A DNA stretch of 64,000 nucleotides. Origin: Polyangium fumosum (GTDB lineage Bacteria; Myxococcota_A; Polyangia; Polyangiales; Polyangiaceae). Where the stretch lies: positions 119,558 through 183,557 of the forward strand of contig NZ_SSMQ01000017.1 of NCBI RefSeq assembly GCF_005144585.1. Direction: 5' to 3'. A program made the position numbers and the translations under genes. Within the stretch, counting starts at the first letter, position 1. The number at the start of each line of letters is the position of its first letter. Under the pieces are notes generated by a model. The model saw nothing but the letters and a program-made list of their open reading frames with translations. It was not told the origin of the DNA and ran no database searches. This document shows positions 1 through 7,263 of the stretch, one piece after another.

Positions 1-1453
1 AGAGGAGCGAGACGCAGCGCGGGTTCTTCTGCACCGCCTTCTCGAGCATGCCGAGCGCGGTGCGCTTGAGGCCCGCCTCGATGGAGAGCTCCACCAGGCC
101 GAGCGTGCCGCCGAGGTTGTCCGGGTCGAGCGCGAGGATGCGCTCGTAGATCGGCACCGCGTCGCGCCAGTTCGCTCCCGTGCGCGCGAGGTGCGCCTCC
201 GAGAGCAGGACGTCGAGCTTCTCCTCGTTCGTCTTCGCGAGCGTGCTCGCGCGTTCGACCCACGAGCGTCGCTGGTTTCGATCTTCGGCGAGCTCGCCGG
301 CGAGCAAGAGCCTCGGTACCGTCGGCTCGGCCTCGGCGGCGCGGCGCGCGAGGTCGCGTGCCTTGTGCTCGGCCTTCGGATCGCCGCCGGTGATCGCGAG
401 GTACCGCGCGTACTGCTCCAGCGCGGCGGGCGCGGGGCTCTTGCCGGATGTGAGCGCTTCGAACGCCTGCACGGGCCCGACGACGCCGCGGCCTTGCTCC
501 TTCGGCTCCTTCGTCTTCGCGCGCTCCTTCATCGCGGCGGCGGCTTCGGTGCTCGCTTCGAGGTCCGCGCGCACCTCGACATCGAGGTCGGGCTTGCCGG
601 TCTCGTCGCCGATGCGCAGTGCGAACTTCGGAGCTTCCTCGTCGCCGCAAACCTTCACCGTGATGCGGCTGAACGTCGGGCGCAGCGTCACGGTCGTCGC
701 GAGCCTGTCGATGTCGAGCTCGCGATACGCCCCGTCTTCGAGGATCTTCTCGCCGTCGTAGGAGAGCTTGAACGCGCCCGCGGAGCCCATCCACAGCGTT
801 GCCTTGCGTGCCTTCGTGCCGGGGCGCGTGCGGACGAACGTCGTCGCGTAGCCGCAGACCGACTCGCGCGGGCGCAGGATGTCGCCGAAGTCGAACCACC
901 CGTACGACGACATCGTCGGCGGCACGCGCCAGCGCACGGCGCGCTCCTTTCCTTCGTACGCGCGGCCCGCGGGGATCGCCTCGCTGAGCTCCGCTTCGGG
1001 CTGGTAGTCGAGCGCGAAGCCCGTCTTGTTGTCGTTGTCGAAGGGGCCGACGGTCATGTATCGGCCGACGAACCCGAGCTTTTCGATGCGCGCGAGCGCG
1101 CCTTCGAGGTCACCGCGGCGCCGCCTCGCGTACGCGCCGAGCAGCTCCGCGTAGACACGCACGGGCGCGGGGAGCGCCTTGTTCTCCGTCGCCGCGACGA
1201 TCGCCTCCTCGACGTGCGTCGGGTCCGCGCGATCCCACGTTCGCCAGAGGTCACGCAGCGCCGTGTAGGCGGCGGGGCCCTTCGCGGAGGCGATCGCGGC
1301 GCTCGCTTCGAGCACGTCGGGGTGGATCGTCCCGCCCTCTGCGCTCGCCGGGTGCGTCGGGGCGGTCGCGCAGCAGGCGAAAGTCAACGCGAGGGCGAAC
1401 CGTGCCTTCGCGCGTGTCGCGCGATCCAGGAGAGCACCACGTTTCCGAGCCAT
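1..1453 (-). CDS. Exported TPR-type protein, 3' end cut by window edge
   Basis: An open frame runs on the reverse strand from ATG at 1453 to the window start without a stop (about 484 codons seen). The first 38 residues look like a signal peptide (basic start MARKRG, then LALTFACCATA, ending PASA). The body has a region around FVGRYMTVGPFDNDNKTG, followed by a beta-rich stretch and, toward the window edge, helical repeats of TPR character (for example LAKTNEEKLDVLLSEAHLAR and the following LDPDNLGGTLGLVEL). This layout resembles the N-terminal half of large myxobacterial TPR proteins that continue into DUF3857/transglutaminase domains; that continuation is inference, as it lies outside the window. 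It is divergent from mglBA. Function is unknown. Confidence 0.75.
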   Translation of the reverse strand, partial: MARKRGALLDRATRAKARFALALTFACCATAPTHPASAEGGTIHPDVLEASAAIASAKGPAAYTALRDLWRTWDRADPTHVEEAIVAATENKALPAPVRVYAELLGAYARRRRGDLEGALARIEKLGFVGRYMTVGPFDNDNKTGFALDYQPEAELSEAIPAGRAYEGKERAVRWRVPPTMSSYGWFDFGDILRPRESVCGYATTFVRTRPGTKARKATLWMGSAGAFKLSYDGEKILEDGAYRELDIDRLATTVTLRPTFSRITVKVCGDEEAPKFALRIGDETGKPDLDVEVRADLEASTEAAAAMKERAKTKEPKEQGRGVVGPVQAFEALTSGKSPAPAALEQYARYLAITGGDPKAEHKARDLARRAAEAEPTVPRLLLAGELAEDRNQRRSWVERASTLAKTNEEKLDVLLSEAHLARTGANWRDAVPIYERILALDPDNLGGTLGLVELSIEAGLKRTALGMLEKAVQKNPRCVSLL

Positions 1454-1943
1454 CGTCGGGCTATCCCGTGCCATGACCGGCTGGTCAAGGGGAGGACGCG
1501 GCCCGCTCCAGCGAGCTTCACGACCGTGCGGACGCGGGTGCGTCGCGCTGTGTGGAAGGCGGCTTTTTCGAGGCTTTTTTGTGAGTTGTCGCGGGAAACG
1601 CTTGATGTGCGTGGGATGGGGTGGTCATCCACATTACCAGCCTTCGCGATCCTCACGGGGGGCCATGGTGCGGAGGCGCTCCGGGTTTGGCGCTCGTGGA
1701 GGGGTCGGGCAGGAATCTGCGCGTTCGTTCCGAAAGGCCACCTTGCTCCGCGACGCCTGCTTCGGATAGAACCATCGCTGCACGCGTCGAATGTGCGCCC
1801 GTGCGAAGAGCTCGAGCGGGTGCGCGAGGGTGGCTCTCCCGCGCCGTCATTTGGGGACGGGGCCCTCCGGCGGATCCGGCGGAACGAAAGCACTCTAGGC
1901 AACGAGACGAAGACCCCATCGCGGAAGCGCTGGCGGAGGAACG
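1454..1943. promoter_or_regulatory. 490-bp divergent intergenic region upstream of mglB
   Basis: No gene is convincing in this stretch. Open frames here lack ribosome sites and family resemblance. It must carry the promoters for the reverse TPR gene and for mglBA. A purine-rich ribosome binding site (GGAGGA, 1934-1939) lies 4 nt before the mglB ATG. I could not assign a promoter with confidence. Confidence 0.4.
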
Positions 1944-2426
1944 ATGGTCAATCCTCAGATGGTGATGTACGAGGAGGAGTTCAATCAGATCCAGAATGTC
2001 GTGGATCGCCTCGTCAAGGACGCCAATGCGAAGGTCGTTTTCATCGTTGACAAGAACGGGCAGCTGATCGCTGCGAGCGGCGACGTGGACAACCTCGACA
2101 CCACGTCGCTCGCGTCGCTGACGGCCGGCAACATCGCGGCCACCGGCGGGATGGCGAAGCTCCTCAAGGAGAACGAGTTCGCGACTCAGTTCCACGAGGG
2201 CGAGAAGGCGAACATCCACATCCAGCTCGTCGGCAACCGCGTCATCCTCGTGGTGATCTTCGACTCCAAGTCCAGCCTGGGCCTCGTGCGGTTGCGCGTT
2301 CGCCGGGCGAGCGAGGAGCTGAACAACATCTTCGAGGCGCTCTTGAAGAAGGTCGCGGATCCCGGCGCCGATTCTCCGTTCGCCGAGATCACCGACGAAG
2401 ACATCGACAACCTCTTCAACGACTAG
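1944..2426 (+). CDS. mglB: MglB, Roadblock/LC7 GTPase-activating protein for MglA
   Basis: A 160-residue Roadblock/LC7 protein whose sequence (for example [37 protein letters not shown]) closely fits Myxococcus MglB. In that family MglB is a homodimer that stimulates GTP hydrolysis by MglA and keeps active MglA at the leading pole, so setting cell polarity and the reversal cycle. The acidic C-terminus ([10 protein letters not shown]) is the tail that in M. xanthus MglB contacts MglA. The ATG has a GGAGGA site 4 nt upstream. The mglA gene follows after 11 nt, the canonical mglBA order. Confidence 0.97.
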   Translation: MVNPQMVMYEEEFNQIQNVVDRLVKDANAKVVFIVDKNGQLIAASGDVDNLDTTSLASLTAGNIAATGGMAKLLKENEFATQFHEGEKANIHIQLVGNRVILVVIFDSKSSLGLVRLRVRRASEELNNIFEALLKKVADPGADSPFAEITDEDIDNLFND

Positions 2427-2437
2427 GAGCGCGCGCG

Positions 2438-3028
2438 ATGAGCTTCATCAACTACATGGCGCGCGAGATCAACTGCAAGATCGTCTATTACGGCCCGGGT
2501 TTGTGCGGGAAGACGACGAACTTGCAGTACATCTACGAGCGCACGAACCCCGACGCGAAGGGGAAGATGATCTCGCTTGCGACCGAGACGGATCGCACGC
2601 TCTTCTTCGACTTCCTGCCGCTCGCGCTAGGCGAGATTCGCGGCTTCAAGACGCGGTTCCACCTCTACACGGTGCCCGGTCAGGTCTTCTACGACGCGAG
2701 CCGCAAGCTCATCTTGAAGGGCGTCGACGGCGTCGTGTTCGTGGCCGACTCGCAGGTCGAGCGCATGGAAGCGAACGAGGAGTCCGTCGAGAACCTCAAG
2801 ACGAACCTCGAGGAGCAGGGCTACAAGCTCGAGAAGATCCCGTACGTCATCCAGTACAACAAGCGGGACCTGCCCGAGGTCGCCACCGTCGAGGAGCTTC
2901 GCCAGAAGCTCAACCCGATGAACGTCCCTGACTACGAGGGCGTCGCGCGTACCGGCGTTGGCGTGTTCGACACGCTGAAGGCCGTCGCCAAGCTCGTCCT
3001 CACCGAGCTGCGCAAGGGCGGCCCCTAG
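2438..3028 (+). CDS. mglA: MglA, small Ras-like GTPase controlling polarity and motility
   Basis: A 196-residue small GTPase with P-loop GPGLCGKTT (residues 19-27), switch region [11 protein letters not shown] and base-recognition motif NKRD. The third GTPase motif reads TVPGQ with Thr78 where Ras has Asp, the known signature of MglA. Length and sequence match M. xanthus MglA almost throughout. It acts as the nucleotide-dependent polarity switch for gliding and type IV pili, with MglB as its activating protein. Its ribosome binding site (AGGAG) overlaps the mglB stop codon, so the two genes are translationally coupled. Confidence 0.98.
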   Translation: MSFINYMAREINCKIVYYGPGLCGKTTNLQYIYERTNPDAKGKMISLATETDRTLFFDFLPLALGEIRGFKTRFHLYTVPGQVFYDASRKLILKGVDGVVFVADSQVERMEANEESVENLKTNLEEQGYKLEKIPYVIQYNKRDLPEVATVEELRQKLNPMNVPDYEGVARTGVGVFDTLKAVAKLVLTELRKGGP

Positions 3029-3043
3029 CAGGCTGCCGACAAA

Positions 3044-3211
3044 CTAGTTGCGCGCCCTGGATCGTGGGTCGTCGTCTTCGGAGTACGGAAGTATTCCTGC
3101 GTCCTCCTCCCTAGCTCCAGGGCGTTTGCAGCGTTTCTCGACAGCCTGCTGATACGCCTCGATCTCCTTCGACGCTGCATGCGTGAGGGAGTCGAGGCAT
3201 TTGCGTTCCAT
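3044..3211 (-). CDS. Possible 55-residue hypothetical protein
   Basis: A reverse ORF from ATG at 3211 to TAG at 3044 encodes a charged peptide (starts MERKCLDSLTHAASKEIEAY, ends EDDDPRSRARN). It lies just downstream of the terminator of the 39-residue gene. There is no clear ribosome binding site and codon use is less GC3-biased than in its neighbours. It may be a real small gene with a separate promoter or a chance frame. An inverted repeat AGCAGGCTG/CAGCCTGCT (3028-3036 and 3142-3150) spans part of it. Confidence 0.22.
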   Translation of the reverse strand: MERKCLDSLTHAASKEIEAYQQAVEKRCKRPGAREEDAGILPYSEDDDPRSRARN

Positions 3212-3226
3212 GACGACAAAATGCCG

Positions 3227-3265
3227 AACGGCCGAAGGTCTCTCGTGGAGACGTCTTCGGCCGTT
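3227..3265 (-). terminator. Intrinsic terminator of the 39-residue basic protein gene
   Basis: A perfect 11-bp inverted repeat, AACGGCCGAAG and CTTCGGCCGTT, is separated by 17 nt. It starts 24 nt after the reverse-strand stop at 3290. On the reverse strand the stem is followed by CGGCATTTTGTC, a short T-tract. Confidence 0.7.
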
Positions 3266-3289
3266 GGCGTTGGGCAGAGCCCGGGGGGC

Positions 3290-3409
3290 TTACCCGCGCT
3301 GGTAGATCCGGTTGCGGCGACCCTTGTTCTTCGCCTTCAACTTTGCGCGGTAGCGCTTCGACTTGCTGCGGTTGGTCTTCCGAGGACCCTTCGAGAGCAT
3401 CAGGAACAT
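3290..3409 (-). CDS. Small very basic protein (39 aa), ribosomal-protein-like
   Basis: From ATG at 3409 to TAA at 3290 the reverse strand encodes 39 residues that are nearly half Lys/Arg, with a core SKSKRYRAKLKAKNKGRRNR. A strong ribosome site (GAGGAAG) stands 7 nt before the ATG, and a strong terminator follows the gene, so it is a self-contained transcription unit. An internal ATG at 3400 would give 36 residues. Such composition fits RNA binding and recalls the tiny bacterial ribosomal or AURKAIP1/COX24-like basic proteins, but I cannot assign a family. Being a single short gene with its own terminator argues for a real, possibly highly expressed protein. Confidence 0.7.
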   Translation of the reverse strand: MFLMLSKGPRKTNRSKSKRYRAKLKAKNKGRRNRIYQRG

Positions 3410-3570
3410 GAGCCGACTTCCTCGTCTTGCGCGGCGCGATGGACGGCCGCTCCTGTAGGGAGGGCGGGAAGGTAGGCCATGTTCGGTCGAAGTTCAAACG
3501 AGATCGCGAAGTTTTCACGCAAGGTCGAGGTCGTCTGCGAAAGACGGCCTTCGCGGTAGACTCGCCGTCG

Positions 3571-4170
3571 ATGCCGAGATCGCCCACGCCGTCACGTCCC
3601 CGCAGGGCTTTGCCCAGGGCGATCACGCGGGTGCGTCTCGGTGCAGCCGGGGTCCTGGCGCTCGTGACGGCCTCGTGCGGCGCGAGCATCAACGCCGTGT
3701 ACGAGGGCGATGTGCGCTTCGAGCATTGCATGGCGCTCGACATGGAGAAGCACGTCAAGCCCACGATCCGGAAGGCGTGCTGGGAAGAGTGGACGAAGTT
3801 CTACACGTTCGGACAGACGCGTGATCGCGTGGAGTACGCGAAGCTGCGCATGAAGCAGCTCAGCGGCGCGAGCGACTTCGAAGAGTCGGACCTCGGCACG
3901 GAGGAGCCGCGCGTGGCGTCCGCCGTGCCCGAGCCGACGACCGCGCTCGCGCCGCCGCCGATGATGCTCGCAGTGGACGCAGGGACGTCGGGACCAGCGG
4001 CCGACGCGTCCGCGGATGCAGCGACGGACACGTCGTCGGCGCCGCCCGGATCCACCTGCGCGGCGGCCTGCGAAGCGACGTGGAACGAGTGCAAGGCGGG
4101 CTGCACGACGGCGACGTGCGAGCGCGGATGCACGGGGCAGTACAAGCGCTGCATGCGCAAGTGCTTCTGA
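3571..4170 (+). CDS. Exported lipoprotein with Cys-rich C-terminus
   Basis: A 199-residue protein begins at ATG 3571. A longer frame upstream has no ribosome site and no hydrophobic start, so it is rejected. An arginine-rich n-region is followed by LGAAGVLALVTASC, a lipoprotein-like signal whose lipobox (T-A-S-C) is atypical. The mature part has a helical segment with paired Cys (FEHCMALDM, IRKACWEEWTKFYTFGQTRD), a low-complexity Ala/Pro/Asp linker at about residues 115-160, and a compact Cys-rich end (CAAACEATWNECKAGC, CERGCTGQYKRCMRKC), probably disulfide-bonded in the periplasm or at the surface. No known family is recognised. Confidence 0.75.
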   Translation: MPRSPTPSRPRRALPRAITRVRLGAAGVLALVTASCGASINAVYEGDVRFEHCMALDMEKHVKPTIRKACWEEWTKFYTFGQTRDRVEYAKLRMKQLSGASDFEESDLGTEEPRVASAVPEPTTALAPPPMMLAVDAGTSGPAADASADAATDTSSAPPGSTCAAACEATWNECKAGCTTATCERGCTGQYKRCMRKCF

Positions 4171-4202
4171 GCACGGACGCAGCGGCAAAAAGACCCGGAA
4201 TG

Positions 4203-4232
4203 TTGACGTTTTGCTAGGCGTATGGGTATCGG
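4203..4232 (+). promoter_or_regulatory. Possible sigma-70-like promoter of alr, leaderless layout
   Basis: TTGACG (4203-4208) is followed after 18 nt by TATCGG (4227-4232). Transcription would begin about 8-9 nt before or at the alr ATG at 4241, leaving almost no leader. No Shine-Dalgarno sequence is visible before that ATG, which agrees with leaderless translation. This is inference from consensus matching only. Confidence 0.3.
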
Positions 4233-4240
4233 CAAACGAG

Positions 4241-5488
4241 ATGACGTCGCTGCCCGCATACGAGGACGGGGTGGCTCCCCATGAGGGGGGGCGAGGTGCA
4301 ATTCGGGTGTTGAAGCCGCGCAGGGCCGCACCCGCAGACGCCGTGAGGCCGACGCGCGCCGAGGTGAACCTCGCGCACTTGCGGCACAACTACCGCGTCC
4401 TCGAGAAGATGTTCGGCGACGGCAAGACGAAGCCGGCGATCTGGGGCGTGCTCAAGGCCGACGCGTACGGGCACGGCTCGGCGGCCGTCGCGCGTACGCT
4501 CGAGCGCGCCGGGATGCCGGGCCTGTGCGTGGCGCTGCTCGAAGAGGCGATCGAGCTCCGGGACGCGGGGATCCGCGTGCCGATCCTGGTGATGGGCGGC
4601 TACTACGGGCCGCGGCGCGAGGGGCTGGAGGAGATCCTCGCGCGCGATCTCGTGCCGGTCGTCTACGACGCCGGGCAGATCGAGCGCATCGCGACGCTCG
4701 CGCGGTACGAGAGCGAAGGTCGGCCCGTGCGCGTGCACCTGAAGGTGGACACGGGCATGGGGCGGCTCGGCGTGACAATGTCGGAGCTCGACGACGTGCT
4801 CGACGCGTTCGACGGTCGGCCGGAGGTGCAGCTCGACGGGCTGATGACGCACCTCGCGTGCGCGGACGGCGACGATCTCGGGCCGACGATGGAGCAACTC
4901 GCGCGGTTCGCGGAGGCGCGAGGTCGCGTGCGGGCGCGCGGGTTTTCGCCGCGGTTCGTGCACGCAGCGAACAGCGCGGGCGCGATGCGGCTCTCGGAGG
5001 CGCGCTTCGATGCGGTGCGGCCGGGCGTCGCGCTCTTCGGCGTGTCGCCGGTGCCCGGGCTCGCGCCGGAGCTCAAGCCGGTGATCCGGGTGCGGACGGA
5101 GGTCGTCGCGCTGCGTACGGTCGAGGCAGGTGAGCCGATCGGCTACGGGTACACGTGGCGGGCGCCGCGGCGGAGCGTGATCGCGACCGTGCCGATGGGC
5201 TACGCGGATGGCCTCGATCGGAAGCTTTCGAACCGCGGACACGCGCTGGTGCGCGGGCGGCGCGTGCCGATGGTGGGCACGATGTCGATGGACCTGACGA
5301 TGCTCGACATGACGGAGATCCCGGGCGCGCGCATCAGCGACGAGGTCGTGTTCCTCGGGCAGCAGGAGGGCGCGCTCGGGCGCGACGTCATCACGGCGGA
5401 GGAGATCGCCGAGACGACGGGCACGATCCCGTGGGAGGTGCTGACGAGCATCTCGCGGCGCGTCCCGCGGTTCTATCGCGAGCCCTGA
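4241..5488 (+). CDS. alr: Alanine racemase (PLP-dependent)
   Basis: This enzyme interconverts L- and D-alanine, supplying D-Ala for peptidoglycan. The 415-residue protein has the PLP-binding lysine in VLKADAYGHG (Lys72), the substrate-loop region HLKVDTGMGRLG, HAANSAGAM, the catalytic-tyrosine region GEPIGYGYTWRAP and VPMGYADG, so all hallmark blocks are present. The N-terminus is about 35 residues longer than typical before PTRAEVNLAHLRHNY. The ATG at 4241 is chosen because the frame farther upstream overlaps the preceding lipoprotein gene. A possible promoter lies directly upstream. The following VWA gene begins 42 nt after the stop. Confidence 0.95.
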   Translation: MTSLPAYEDGVAPHEGGRGAIRVLKPRRAAPADAVRPTRAEVNLAHLRHNYRVLEKMFGDGKTKPAIWGVLKADAYGHGSAAVARTLERAGMPGLCVALLEEAIELRDAGIRVPILVMGGYYGPRREGLEEILARDLVPVVYDAGQIERIATLARYESEGRPVRVHLKVDTGMGRLGVTMSELDDVLDAFDGRPEVQLDGLMTHLACADGDDLGPTMEQLARFAEARGRVRARGFSPRFVHAANSAGAMRLSEARFDAVRPGVALFGVSPVPGLAPELKPVIRVRTEVVALRTVEAGEPIGYGYTWRAPRRSVIATVPMGYADGLDRKLSNRGHALVRGRRVPMVGTMSMDLTMLDMTEIPGARISDEVVFLGQQEGALGRDVITAEEIAETTGTIPWEVLTSISRRVPRFYREP

Positions 5489-5530
5489 CGATCGAGAGCG
5501 CCTGGCCCGGTCCTGCTACGATCGGGTGTG

Positions 5531-6715
5531 ATGGACACGCGCGCGCTTCGTTCGGCTCGGGGGATCGTGGCCTCGTTGGTGTTGCTCGGCGCGTGGGGGG
5601 CAGCGTCGGCGATCGGAGGGTGTTCGACGAAGGACGACGCCTTGCCGCCGCGCCCGCCGCGTCCCGTGGCCGACGCGGGCGGCGAAGACGGCCTCGACGG
5701 CGGTGGAGGCGGGCCGCCGGCGCCCGACGCGGGCGGCTATTGCGGCAACGATGTGCACCAGGCGATCGTCGACGCGCCGAACCTCTACTTCGTGCTCGAC
5801 GCGTCGGGGAGCATGAACGCGTCCGTGCCTGGAGGAACACGCTACGGCGCGGTGCGGGCCGCGGTCGTGGGGCTCGTGCGCAAGCTCGGGCCGCTCGTGA
5901 AGGTGGGCGCGGCGCTCCTGCCGGCGCAGGGGTCGAATCAGGACCAATGTGCGGCGGGGAAGCAGGTCTTTCCGGTGACGCAGGGCGATCCGATCACGGG
6001 CGAAGACGGCCCCACGACCACGGGGATCCGCCTGACGACCGCGACGAACCCGGTCGGAGGGACGCCGATCTCGCCGACGCTCGAAGCGCTCACGCCGACG
6101 CTGCTCGCGCTCGAAGGCAAGACGTACGTGATCCTCGCGACGGACGGAGGTCCGAACTGCAACGAATCGGCGTCGTGCGAGATCGGGGACTGCCAGCCGA
6201 ACTTCGAGGGCGACGAGGCATGCCTGTCCATGGGGACGAACTGCTGCGCGCCCGGACAGCTTTGGGGTCCAACGTTCTGCGTGGACGAACCCGCGACCGT
6301 GGCCGCGATCGAGGCTTTGCGTGCGGGTGGGATCGAGGTCTTCGTCGTGGGGATCCCGGGCAGCGAGGCGTATGCGGGTGTGCTCGACGCGATGGCGATC
6401 GCGGGCGGATCGACGAAGGACAAGGCGCCGTTTTACTACCCGGTGAGCGAGCTCGGATCCCTCGGCGACGTGCTCGCGGAGATCGCGGCGGTCGCCGTGA
6501 CGTGCGAGTTCGAGATCGTGGATCCGCCGGACGAAGAGGGCATGACGAACGTGTACCTGGACGATGAGGTCTTGCCGTACAACGATCCCGATGGCTGGAT
6601 CTGGAAGCCGCCGTCGAGCGTGCGGCTGCTCGGCAAGGCTTGCGAGCGGCTGCAGGGCGGGCAAGTGAAGCAAGTGCAGATCGTGAGTGGTTGCCCGACG
6701 GAAGTGCCGAAGTGA
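5531..6715 (+). CDS. VWA-domain lipoprotein
   Basis: A 394-residue lipoprotein starts at ATG 5531 (a GTG immediately before it is in frame). The signal ends in a lipobox (SAIGGC). A Pro/Asp/Gly-rich linker follows (residues about 30-68), then a von Willebrand A domain with the metal-site motif FVLDASGSMN (DxSxS) and a second-half ILATDGGPNC. The domain carries several extra Cys pairs (CNESASCEIGDC, EACLSMGTNCC) likely oxidised outside the cytoplasm. The C-terminal beta-rich part (CEFEIVDPPDEEGMTNVYLD) is shared with many myxobacterial VWA lipoproteins. It probably mediates adhesion or surface binding; partner unknown. Its stop overlaps the start of the acetyltransferase gene. Confidence 0.85.
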   Translation: MDTRALRSARGIVASLVLLGAWGAASAIGGCSTKDDALPPRPPRPVADAGGEDGLDGGGGGPPAPDAGGYCGNDVHQAIVDAPNLYFVLDASGSMNASVPGGTRYGAVRAAVVGLVRKLGPLVKVGAALLPAQGSNQDQCAAGKQVFPVTQGDPITGEDGPTTTGIRLTTATNPVGGTPISPTLEALTPTLLALEGKTYVILATDGGPNCNESASCEIGDCQPNFEGDEACLSMGTNCCAPGQLWGPTFCVDEPATVAAIEALRAGGIEVFVVGIPGSEAYAGVLDAMAIAGGSTKDKAPFYYPVSELGSLGDVLAEIAAVAVTCEFEIVDPPDEEGMTNVYLDDEVLPYNDPDGWIWKPPSSVRLLGKACERLQGGQVKQVQIVSGCPTEVPK

Positions 6716-7182
6716 GCGAGCGTCTGCAGGTGTCGGTGACGCGCATCGAGCGCGAGGTCGAGGACGCGGAGGAGCTCGCGGCCATCGCGCGGGCGGCGTT
6801 CGCGGGCCCGTCGTTCTCGCCGGTGGACGAGCTCGAACGTCCCTGGGCGCGTGTGTGGGTCGCGCGGGGCGGGGCGCCGAGCGAAGCGCCGCGGGCGCTC
6901 GGGTTCCTCGTCGCGTGGCACGTCGTGGACGAGCTTCACGTGCTCAACGTCGCGACGGCGCCGGAGGTCCGGCGGCGTGGGATCGGGGCGGTGCTCGTGG
7001 AGACGGCGCTCGCGTTCGCGGTGGAGAGCGGCGTGCGGCTCGTGCTGCTCGAAGTGCGGCGCTCGAACGAGCCTGCGATTCGGCTCTACGAGAAGTTCGG
7101 CTTCGTCGTGTCGGGGGTGCGGGAGAAGTACTACGCGGACAACGACGAGGATGCGCTGGAGATGCAGCGCATCCTCGCGTAG
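6712..7182 (+). CDS. GNAT acetyltransferase, RimI-like
   Basis: A 156-residue GNAT protein. The acetyl-CoA binding motif A reads VLNVATAPEVRRRGIGAVLVETAL (given in part: RRRGIGAVL), followed by LEVRRSNEPAIRLYEKFGF, the combination typical of RimI-type N-terminal alanine acetyltransferases. The substrate is not certain. GTG 6712 is chosen as start because it overlaps the upstream TGA as GTGA, the usual coupled arrangement; the frame also continues upstream inside the VWA gene. A family A repeat follows the stop. Confidence 0.85.
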   Translation: MSERLQVSVTRIEREVEDAEELAAIARAAFAGPSFSPVDELERPWARVWVARGGAPSEAPRALGFLVAWHVVDELHVLNVATAPEVRRRGIGAVLVETALAFAVESGVRLVLLEVRRSNEPAIRLYEKFGFVVSGVREKYYADNDEDALEMQRILA

Positions 7183-7263
7183 CGAGTTCGCCTCGGGGGG
7201 GGAATCGGCCGGGCTCTACCTGGCCGAGAGGGGGACGCGAGGCGTCCCCCTCGGGACAAGACG
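7183..7263 (-). repeat. Family A intergenic repeat, copy 1
   Basis: Fills the whole gap between two convergent genes. Read on the reverse strand it gives the family A order: TTGTCCCGA, hairpin GGGGGACGCctcGCGTCCCCC, a CGGCC/GGCCG segment, CCCCCCCGAGGCGA. The 9-bp perfect hairpin (7230-7250) could end transcription from both sides. The CCGGGC/GCCCGG arm is less regular here than in the other copies. Confidence 0.8.

Noticed and set aside
191..2050. Long forward open frame of about 620 codons over the start of the window
   Set aside because: Arg-rich shadow of the reverse-strand TPR gene; it also runs across the intergenic region and into mglB. High GC makes such frames common here.
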